A program made the translations under genes and the position numbers. A stretch of DNA of 6,079 nucleotides from an uncultured Pseudomonadota bacterium (GTDB lineage Bacteria; Pseudomonadota; Gammaproteobacteria; Steroidobacterales; Steroidobacteraceae): positions 1 through 6,079 of the forward strand of contig CAITAM010000179.1 in assembly GCA_903890265.1 (NCBI GenBank). Direction: 5' to 3'. Shown here one piece after another: positions 1-3,900 of the stretch. Every line of letters starts with the position of its first letter. Position 1 is the first letter of the stretch. The notes beneath the pieces were generated by a model. It did no database searches. It was not told the DNA's origin and saw only the letters and a list, made by a program, of their open reading frames with translations.

Positions 1-756
1 AATTGAGGAACGGAGGGTTGAAGACCATGCCGAAACAACGGTTTACGACTGAAGAGATCATCCACAAGCTGCGCGAGGCCGACGTTTGGATCGGCCAGGG
101 CAAGACCGTTGCCGACGCCTGTAAGCAGCTCGGGATCACCGACAAGACCTACTTCCGCTGGCGGAAAAGCCACGGCGGGCTGCGCATCGACCAGGCGAAG
201 CGGATGCGAGAGCTCGAGGCCGAGAACGCCCGACTGAAGAAGGCGGTGGCAGAGCTGACGGTGGACAAGATCATCCTGAAGGAGGTCGCCGAGGGAAATC
301 TTAAGCCCGACGCGGCGGCGGGAAGCGGTGGACTGGGTACGATCCCGGCATCGCTACTCGGAGCGCCGGATCTGCCGCGCGTTGGGCATACAACGATCGA
401 GCATCCGGTACGTGCCCGAACCAAGAAGCGACGAAGGGCCCCTTCGGGCGTCGATCGTTCGCCTGGCGGCGCAGTGTGGGCGGTACGGCTATCGGCTGAT
501 CGCCGGCCTGCTGGGGCAAGAGGGCTGGTCGGTCAGTCGCTCGAGGGTCGAGCGGATCTGGAAGCAGGAAGGCCTCAAAGTCCCGCATAAGCAGCCCAAG
601 CGCGGTCGGTTGTGGCTGGCGGACGGCTCGTGCATCCGTCTGCGCCCGCTGCGCCGCAACCACGTGTGGAGCTGGGACTTCGTGATGGATCGGACCGACG
701 ATGGCCGGCCCATAAAGATGCTGACCCTGATCGACGAGTACACGAAGGCTTGTGGG
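1..756 (+). mobile_element. IS3-family insertion sequence, 3'-truncated
   Basis: This is the left part of an IS3-family (IS407-group-like) element that enters from the left window edge. orfA and orfB are arranged in different frames as in this family. The orfB reading stops matching the family right after the conserved IDEYT stretch (about 730-744). The DNA then becomes visibly less GC-rich and hits a stop at 757-759. The second Asp and the Glu of the DDE triad, the C-terminal half of the transposase and the right inverted repeat are all missing, so the copy cannot transpose by itself. The left inverted repeat, if present, lies outside the window. The right edge (about 745-756) is an estimate from where protein similarity ends. 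Confidence 0.85.
27..590 (+). CDS. IS3-family transposase OrfA, run-on reading frame
   Basis: OrfA is the DNA-binding subunit that joins OrfB to make the IS3 transposase. The ATG at 27 is chosen because GGAGGG lies 9 nt upstream (12-17). Residues about 28-48 form a helix-turn-helix (VADACKQLGITDKTYFRWRK). Residues about 60-88 form a leucine-zipper-like heptad segment (MRELEAENARLKKAVAEL onward). Family resemblance ends at EVAEGNL, near residue 92 (about position 302). Relatives of this type normally stop there with an ending like EGNF or EGNL. Here no stop occurs and the frame runs on to 590 through DNA that codes for OrfB in another frame, so the last ~95 residues are not homologous protein. 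A small indel near 298-305 would explain the lost stop. The OrfA core is intact. Confidence 0.8.
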   Translation: MPKQRFTTEEIIHKLREADVWIGQGKTVADACKQLGITDKTYFRWRKSHGGLRIDQAKRMRELEAENARLKKAVAELTVDKIILKEVAEGNLKPDAAAGSGGLGTIPASLLGAPDLPRVGHTTIEHPVRARTKKRRRAPSGVDRSPGGAVWAVRLSADRRPAGARGLVGQSLEGRADLEAGRPQSPA

Positions 757-759
757 TAA
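328..759 (+). pseudogene. IS3-family transposase OrfB, C-terminally truncated
   Basis: OrfB is the catalytic DDE integrase subunit. The GTG at 328 opens the frame, but family-like sequence (LSPTRRREAVDWV) already begins at about 301, so in the intact element it was probably made by frameshifting from orfA. Counting from the GTG, residues about 38-86 match the HTH_21 region (LRASIVRLAAQCGRYGYRL onward). The rve/DDE domain begins at about residue 111 with NHVWSWDFVMDRT, where D117 is the likely first catalytic Asp. After IDEYTK (residues 135-140) similarity stops and the frame closes three codons later. Only about 143 residues remain of the usual ~270-290. The frame is +1 relative to orfA rather than the usual -1. 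It is inactive by itself. Confidence 0.85.
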
Positions 760-923
760 TCGTTTCGGTCGTTAAACGCTATTTTGGAATGGTCCTTAAC
801 CCTCAGTCCCTCAATTCTAGGAAACATCAGGCTGGGCCAGGAAATTCAGGTCAGGTCATCAAGTCAGATCAAGGACCCGAACCGGTGATTAGGCCTGACA
901 GGCACGGCATTACCATTTTGGGT

Positions 924-950
924 CGGAGAACCCCGCGGGGATGGTCTCCG
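924..950 (-). terminator. GC-rich hairpin after the PIN/RHH pair
   Basis: CGGAGA (924-929) and TCTCCG (945-950) are inverted arms enclosing the perfect palindrome CCCCGCGGGG (931-940). The structure begins 5 nt beyond the antitoxin stop codon, where a terminator would be expected. No T-tract follows on the minus strand, so intrinsic termination is uncertain. It could instead stabilise the mRNA 3' end. Confidence 0.3.
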
Positions 951-955
951 CTGAA

Positions 956-1195
956 TCAGCCGCGTTTCGGGCGAGCGCCTTTCGCCGCTGCTTTTTCCAG
1001 CAACGCAACGCCCTCGACGATTCGCCCGCGCCCCCGTGCTGCGCGTAACTCAAATCGGGTTTCCGCGTCGAAGTCCGCCAGCACGATGGTTGCCATTTCC
1101 TCAATCAGCTTCGTGACACTCACCTTGCGTGCCTTGGCGACCAGTTTCAGGCGGGTGCGCTTGTCTTCCGGAAGCCTAATGATCAATGCGCTCAT
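956..1195 (-). CDS. Ribbon-helix-helix antitoxin of PIN toxin
   Basis: This 79-aa protein has the layout of an Arc/CopG-type ribbon-helix-helix antitoxin. A short N-terminal beta strand (ALIIRLPED, residues 3-11) is followed by two helices (about 12-24 and 27-40). The basic, flexible C-terminal tail would be the part that wraps the toxin. The ATG at 1195 is supported by AAGGAG at 1201-1206, 5 nt upstream, inside the end of the toxin gene. The start overlaps the toxin stop by 4 nt (ATGA), which indicates translational coupling. Its expected role is to neutralise the upstream PIN RNase and to repress the operon as a dimer-of-dimers. The toxin-first order is the reverse of classical TA operons but is common for this PIN group. 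The family is assigned from fold pattern, so the exact Pfam subfamily is uncertain. Confidence 0.75.
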   Translation of the reverse strand: MSALIIRLPEDKRTRLKLVAKARKVSVTKLIEEMATIVLADFDAETRFELRAARGRGRIVEGVALLEKAAAKGARPKRG

Positions 1196-1611
1196 GCGTG
1201 CTCCTTCAGCAGTTGGGCAGGAGTGACGACCGAAATGTGGGGGAATCTCAACGCACCGCTACGCAGGTCGCGTACGTTGCGGGTGACGAGATACTGCGCC
1301 TGGCCGGCGACCGCTAATTCCATGAGGTGATTGTCGGATTCGTCGCTGAGGTTGGGGCGCCATGCAAAGTAAATCGGCGTCCAACGGCAAACAGACAAGA
1401 AAATATCGAGGAAGGCATCACGTTCGGCAGCCGTCAGTGGCGCTCCGCGCCAGATCGATTGGCGACCCAGCAGATCCTCGTATTCGGCAAGGAGTGCCGC
1501 TCCCATCAGAGGCACGAACCGTCCTTCGAGACACTGGCGCAGAACGCCGTTAGCGTGTCCCGAGCCGCGCACACCGGCCACCCACACGTCCGTATCGATA
1601 ACGACGTTCAC
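1192..1611 (-). CDS. PIN-domain RNase toxin (COG1569-like)
   Basis: This 139-aa protein spans a whole PIN domain, the fold of VapC-like and related Mg-dependent ribonucleases that block translation by cutting RNA. The N-terminal strand MNVVIDTDVW carries the first acidic residue (D6, with D8). E43 and E45 lie in AALLAEYEDLL, the usual second acidic position. D90 and D93 lie in NLSDESDNHLMELA, the third. D115 in LVTRNVRDL fits the fourth. The ending FPHISVVTPAQLL is the typical terminal strand and helix of the 'putative toxin component, PIN family' group. The start is a GTG at 1611 that follows directly from the conserved first strand. No strong Shine-Dalgarno is visible. It is co-transcribed with the RHH antitoxin, which it overlaps by 4 nt. 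All catalytic acids appear intact. Confidence 0.88.
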   Translation of the reverse strand: MNVVIDTDVWVAGVRGSGHANGVLRQCLEGRFVPLMGAALLAEYEDLLGRQSIWRGAPLTAAERDAFLDIFLSVCRWTPIYFAWRPNLSDESDNHLMELAVAGQAQYLVTRNVRDLRSGALRFPHISVVTPAQLLKEHA

Positions 1612-2152
1612 TACGAGATGATTTCATATACGCAATCATCCGACAAGTCACCATGAACCGGTTCGGGGTCCCCTCGTTGTTCTTGCCAATAGTGACTGTA
1701 GGAAACATCGTTAATTATAGAGCGTGACGCGCGTAACCATCGGAAGAATAGGGCTTTATTTAGATTGCTTTGAGCATCCGTCTGCGCTCGTGAAATCCGT
1801 GAGTCGCGGACCGACACGCGGTCGAACGCACGGTGGGTGGTGAACCCGTAAACCTATGAATCTCCTCGGCTTCGACTACGCGAGATTGACCATCCGAAAA
1901 TGATTGGCAATCAGTCGCTTACTCGCCGACCCCTTACGACAGCAGGTAAATCCTACCGTCTGTTATTACACGGGAACTGAGAACACCCTAAGCGGCCGCG
2001 AAGTGCACGCCAGCAATGGCACCCGGCAAAATGTTTCGGAACAGGGACTCCCGCGCGCGAGCCGGGCGATCGCTTGCACGACGTCCCGCTTTGCTTTGAT
2101 CACCATGCCGACGGCGCATCCTCTGAGTGCGTCCGCCGGCGAGCTTGCGTCG
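1612..2152. other. Intergenic stretch without a convincing gene
   Basis: This ~540-bp stretch separates the PIN/RHH pair from the zeta-toxin relic. The part nearest the PIN gene (about 1615-1780) is clearly richer in A+T than its surroundings and probably holds the PIN promoter. Open frames crossing it on both strands show no recognisable family, poor codon use and no good ribosome binding sites. A minus-strand stretch at about 1969-2107 (beginning MVIKAKRDVVQAIARLA) lies downstream of the small zeta-partner gene, but I could not link it to any family. No tRNA, repeat array or transposon end was seen. Confidence 0.5.
1655..1673 (-). promoter_or_regulatory. Palindromes upstream of PIN toxin, possible operator
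   Basis: A perfect 10-bp palindrome GAACCGGTTC (1655-1664) is directly followed by a near-perfect one, GGGGTCCCC (1665-1673). They sit 44 nt upstream of the toxin GTG in the A+T-richer leader. A weak -10-like TATATG lies at 1625-1630 on the minus strand, with no convincing -35. RHH antitoxins typically bind short palindromes at their own promoters, so this is a candidate autoregulatory operator. The assignment is inference. Confidence 0.3.
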
Positions 2153-2317
2153 TCAAGGCCGCTTCGCGACGACCTTGCCGTTTTCCCATACGTAGATGGG
2201 TGTGCCGTACCGGCGGGCAGTGACACGGGCGGCTGCCGCGGCGCGCACCAGGGCTTTGCCGACCCCCTTGGCAAAGTCCGACTCACGCGATGATCGGGTG
2301 GTCTTGGTCTTGGCCAT
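2153..2317 (-). CDS. Small basic protein, zeta-toxin neighbour type
   Basis: This 54-aa gene starts with ATG at 2317 and reads MAKTKTTRSSRESDF, then an Ala/Arg-rich helix (about residues 15-36), then RYGTPIYVWENGKVVAKRP. The ending, with a GTP-[IL]-Y-V-W-x-x-GK-V-V pattern, resembles small uncharacterised proteins that, as far as I recall, often sit beside zeta-toxin-like kinases. The zeta relic stops at 2322, 4 nt before this ATG, so the two were once an operon with coupled translation. AGGGA about 10 nt upstream is a plausible ribosome binding site. The frame stays open upstream to 2557, but that part is the out-of-frame end of the zeta relic and should not be counted. It may have been the zeta antitoxin or an accessory factor. 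Its function is not known, and it is now without an intact partner. Confidence 0.65.
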   Translation of the reverse strand: MAKTKTTRSSRESDFAKGVGKALVRAAAAARVTARRYGTPIYVWENGKVVAKRP

Positions 2318-2321
2318 GGTG

Positions 2322-2577
2322 TCAGGGTCCCTGTGCAACGAGGATCGGCTTCGACCCGGAATTCTCGTACACCGCCCACCGATCCGCCAGTGGACGGCCT
2401 CGAAGTTCTGCCGGCTGCGCTTGTAGCGCCGAAGCACGTCGGCTTTGGGGACGGCGTGCCCACCCTGGCGCACGCGCGCCGCGATGCGCTTGAGCAGCAG
2501 ACGCGGGAACGCGACGCGCAAGTACACGATCTCGAGGTCGTACCCAGCACTCTTCAAGCGCTCGAGGCGACTGACTG
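2322..2577 (-). pseudogene. Zeta-toxin-like kinase, C-terminal fragment, frameshifted
   Basis: Zeta toxins are P-loop kinases that phosphorylate UDP-N-acetylglucosamine (the epsilon/zeta system) or related substrates. Starting near 2577, the minus strand reads SRLERLKSAGYDLEIVYLRV, then a helix with RIAARVRQGGHAVPKADVLRRY, then RQNFEAV. This is typical of the second half of 'zeta toxin family' proteins. At about 2394-2395 the frame breaks. The reading resumes in the other frame as PLADRWAVYENSGSKPIL and ends in VAQGP with a stop at 2322. Relative to the family pattern NFEAVYRPLAD, about 7 nt seem to be missing at the junction. The Walker A/P-loop half is entirely absent, because the homology ends where a ~96-bp repeat begins (2577). 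So the gene is both truncated and frameshifted and cannot encode an active kinase. Confidence 0.75.
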
Positions 2578-2672
2578 AGCTGCGAACTCGTAGTGAAGTG
2601 ATCGGCGACCGCGCTATGTGCGGCCAACCACGTCGTTGAGCGGCACCGTAATGAGTCCCGAATCGACTCGTA
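2577..2672. repeat. ~96-bp direct repeat, copy 1
   Basis: This stretch matches 3684-3778 in the same orientation with about 13 differences over 96 positions (roughly 86% identity by eye). It includes an uninterrupted 15-base match, AAGTGATCGGCGACC, and a long shared block around GAGCGGCACCGTA. Its left edge coincides with the point where the zeta-toxin homology stops. Copy 1 carries a stop in the frame that is open on the minus strand of copy 2, so the repeat is not a conserved coding unit in both places. Its origin (IS end, recombination scar or miniature element) is unknown. Confidence 0.8.
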
Positions 2673-2681
2673 TAATGGTTC

Positions 2682-2873
2682 TTATGTCAAATTCCAATAG
2701 CCAATTACTTTGGCTATAGCGGTGGTTAGCTCGTCATCGCTGCAGTCAGCGCTCGATTCCCAAGAAATGCGGGCGACTTGAACTCGCAAAATCCGCTCAA
2801 GGGCGGACCTATGATTGTGCGTCGTATCAATGTGCGCACGTAGAAGGGCCGGCCGCCGGGCGTCACCGAACAC
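2682..2873 (-). CDS. Hypothetical 63-aa ORF downstream of Doc
   Basis: A GTG at 2873 lies only 4 nt beyond the Doc stop codon and opens a 63-codon frame that ends at 2682. I recognise no family. The product would be MFGDARRPALL at the N-terminus and ELTTAIAKVIGYWNLT at the C-terminus, without membrane segments or obvious motifs. Base composition drops in GC along the ORF, unlike the TA genes beside it, and there is no clear ribosome binding site apart from possible coupling to Doc. It may be a chance frame in the DNA between Doc and the repeat. An inverted repeat lies over its last codons (2697-2717). Low confidence that it is expressed. Confidence 0.22.
   Translation of the reverse strand: MFGDARRPALLRAHIDTTHNHRSALERILRVQVARISWESSADCSDDELTTAIAKVIGYWNLT
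2697..2717. repeat. Inverted repeat, 8-bp arms, possible terminator
   Basis: ATAGCCAA (2697-2704) and TTGGCTAT (2710-2717) are perfect inverted arms with a 5-nt loop. The hairpin lies about 160 nt downstream of the Doc stop and could end the AbrB/Doc transcript. The sequence after it on the minus strand (TGGAATTTGAC) is only mildly T-rich, so intrinsic termination is not certain. Confidence 0.3.
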
Positions 2874-2877
2874 AGTG

Positions 2878-3264
2878 CTAGCGGATCCGCACCGCCAGCC
2901 ATTCGGCCAGTTCGTCCCCCGCCACCTCGCCGCTTGCGAGCGCGAGCATGATCACGACGCAGTCTTCGTCGGGGGCAACCAGCTCAAGTCCGTTCAGGGC
3001 CAGGAAAAGTTCCATCAGGACGAGACTGACGCGCTTGTTGCCGTCAATGAAGGGATGGTTTCGAGCGATACCGGCGGCGAGGCACGCGGCCATCGCCGCA
3101 TAAGATCTCTCCCCATGCTCATAGGCATTACGCGGCCGGGCCAAGGCCGACTCGAGGAGCCCGATGTCACGAACGCCCGGGGCACCGCCGTGCTCGGCGA
3201 GTTGCTCGTCGTGAACTGCCAGGGCCGTGGCCACGGTGACCCAGATCGGCTCCGGACCGCTCAC
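2878..3264 (-). CDS. doc: Doc-family toxin (Fic fold)
   Basis: This 128-aa protein matches the length of phage P1 Doc, a Fic-fold toxin that phosphorylates EF-Tu and stops translation. The N-terminal region has the family pattern ALAVHDEQLAEHGGAPGVRDIGLLESALARP (about residues 14-44). The active-site motif HPFIDGNKR is at residues 70-78, with the catalytic His70, the D/E-position Asp73 and Arg78 all present. A hydrophobic helix (LVLMELFLALNGLEL) and the C-terminal ELAEWLAVRIR follow as in Doc. The GTG start at 3264 lies 8 nt after the antitoxin stop. The Shine-Dalgarno is weak, so translation is probably coupled. The partner is an AbrB/MazE-fold antitoxin rather than the Phd antitoxin of P1, a known mix-and-match combination. 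The active site looks intact, so the toxin is probably functional. Confidence 0.92.
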   Translation of the reverse strand: MSGPEPIWVTVATALAVHDEQLAEHGGAPGVRDIGLLESALARPRNAYEHGERSYAAMAACLAAGIARNHPFIDGNKRVSLVLMELFLALNGLELVAPDEDCVVIMLALASGEVAGDELAEWLAVRIR

Positions 3265-3272
3265 CGGAGCGT

Positions 3273-3497
3273 CTATTTGGCGAGCTCGCGCAGCGCCAGC
3301 CGACGCTTCTTCATGACCTTACGTGCCGCCTGCATCTGCTGCTCAAACGTCGGGTCGTATGGCGTCAGGCGGTATCCGTCCGGAGTCTCCGTGATGTAGA
3401 TCGAGTCGCCTTTCGCAACGCGGAGCCGGGCGAGCGCCTCCTTTGGCAGGACGAAACCAAGAGAATTGCCTATCGCGGTGAGCTTGAGTTCGATCAT
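3273..3497 (-). CDS. AbrB/MazE-family antitoxin of Doc
   Basis: This 74-aa protein has a swapped-hairpin AbrB DNA-binding domain at residues about 1-45. The pattern IELKLTAIGNSLGFVLPKEAL, then LRVAKGDSIYITETPDGYRL, is typical of AbrB/MazE/SpoVT antitoxins. The C-terminal part (about residues 46-74, basic and helical) would bind and neutralise the toxin. The ATG at 3497 is chosen because the domain starts there. The frame is open farther upstream, to 3818, but that part crosses an IS relic and a repeat. The gene lies 8 nt upstream of the Doc toxin, giving the classical antitoxin-first operon. A 22-bp inverted repeat 8 nt upstream of the ATG is the likely autoregulatory operator. With the predicted -10 box only 7 nt away, the mRNA may be almost leaderless. 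Confidence 0.88.
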   Translation of the reverse strand: MIELKLTAIGNSLGFVLPKEALARLRVAKGDSIYITETPDGYRLTPYDPTFEQQMQAARKVMKKRRLALRELAK

Positions 3498-3504
3498 CTT
3501 TGGA

Positions 3505-3533
3505 ATGTTATTACAAACGTAATTACAGCGCAA
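3505..3533 (-). promoter_or_regulatory. Promoter and 22-bp operator of the AbrB/Doc module
   Basis: On the plus strand, TGTTATTAC (3506-3514) and GTAATTACA (3519-3527) form an inverted repeat with 8 of 9 matching arm positions and a 4-nt spacer. The right half also contains the perfect palindrome GTAATTAC. On the minus strand a weak promoter overlaps it: TTGCGC (3528-3533) as -35, a 17-nt spacer, and TAACAT (3505-3510) as -10. The repeat is A+T-rich in GC-rich surroundings and resembles TAAT-type sites bound by AbrB/MazE-fold regulators. Repression by the antitoxin alone or with Doc would block RNA polymerase directly. The inverted repeat is seen; the promoter boxes are inference. Confidence 0.55.
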
Positions 3534-3600
3534 GGCCTGTGCACCCCCCACTGCCTGTGCCACCGGTTGCGTCATGATGGTCTCCGGCGTCACTGGCCCT

Positions 3601-3654
3601 GGCGACCTCCTTCGGAATGATCTTGTTCGCCGTGAGTTCCGCCACCACATTCTT
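3601..3654 (-). pseudogene. IS3-family OrfA relic, short fragment
   Basis: On the minus strand this 54-nt piece reads KNVVAELTANKIIPKEVA. It matches KKAVAELTVDKIILKEVA near the end of the orfA at the left of this window (plus strand, about 237-290). By eye, 45 of 54 bases and 13 of 18 residues agree. Both end in AAGGAGGTCGCC. It is therefore a fragment of a related but different orfA in the opposite orientation, with no adjacent orfB or complete helix-turn-helix. It marks a second, older IS3-type event next to the TA cassette. Confidence 0.7.
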
Positions 3655-3658
3655 CCTG

Positions 3659-3683
3659 CGGCGGCGTGCTTCGCACGCCGCCG
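3659..3683. repeat. GC-rich perfect hairpin beside the repeat
   Basis: CGGCGGCGTGC (3659-3669) and GCACGCCGCCG (3673-3683) are perfect 11-nt inverted arms around the loop TTC. The hairpin lies between the OrfA relic and repeat copy 2, immediately abutting the latter. It has no following T-tract on either strand. It could be a REP-like palindrome, a structured end of a mobile element, or a bidirectional barrier to transcription. Confidence 0.6.
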
Positions 3684-3778
3684 GAGCTGCGACCTCTCAG
3701 TGAAGTGATCGGCGACCTCGCAGGTGCGGCAAACCACGTTGTCGAGCGGCACCGTACCGAGTCCCGGCTCGACTCGTA
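3684..3778. repeat. ~96-bp direct repeat, copy 2
   Basis: This is the partner of 2577-2672, in the same orientation with about 86% identity and one 1-nt gap. It lies right of a perfect GC hairpin and about 120 bp from the end of the ROK operon. Together the two copies bracket the AbrB/Doc module and the OrfA relic. On the minus strand the copy is an open frame (VEPGLGTVPLDNVVCRT, then EVADHFTERSQL) that I do not recognise. Confidence 0.8.
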
Positions 3779-3900
3779 CGAGACACCCTCGGGCACGCCT
3801 GAGTCGCCCCCTCGGCACTTGTGGTGTGGACGCTCGCCTACCGAGAACAACGGTGTCCTAATTCCCTCGATCAAGAGCCGAGAGGAACTGGCGACGGGCG

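Larger units (their letters stand above)
3498..3900. other. Non-coding junction between TA island and ROK operon
   Basis: No complete gene is visible here. From left to right the stretch holds the AbrB/Doc promoter-operator, a relic of an IS3 orfA (3601-3654), a strong GC hairpin (3659-3683), the second copy of the ~96-bp repeat (3684-3778), and about 120 bp leading to the ROK kinase stop. The last part contains an imperfect stem (TCCCTCG at 3863-3869 against CGAGAGGA at 3879-3886) that could be a weak terminator for the ROK operon, with no T-tract. The open frames that cross the region are composite and resemble no protein. Confidence 0.6.

Noticed and set aside
858..890. Plus-strand IKSDQGPEPVI, resembling the SDNGPEF motif around the second catalytic Asp of IS3 OrfB, at nearly the right distance after the truncated orfB.
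   Set aside because: The sequence between about 757 and 858 shows no OrfB similarity in any frame, the local composition differs from the IS, and nothing after the motif matches. It is either chance or a remnant too decayed to support; an alignment with intact elements would decide.
1611..1817. 68-aa minus-strand frame ending at the PIN toxin start, a possible first gene of the operon.
   Set aside because: It has no recognisable family, no good ribosome binding site and A+T-rich, unbiased codon use. It covers the likely PIN promoter and palindromes.
1904..2293. 129-aa plus-strand frame.
   Set aside because: Its second half is the antisense of the small zeta-neighbour gene and the first half resembles nothing. 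Treated as a chance frame.
2671..2676. Perfect TATAAT on the plus strand at the end of repeat copy 1.
   Set aside because: There is no -35 box at a suitable distance, no plus-strand gene follows, and repeat copy 2 does not keep the motif.
3498..3818. N-terminal extension of the AbrB antitoxin to 181 aa.
   Set aside because: The extension runs through the operator, the OrfA relic, the hairpin and the repeat. The AbrB domain begins exactly at the ATG at 3497.
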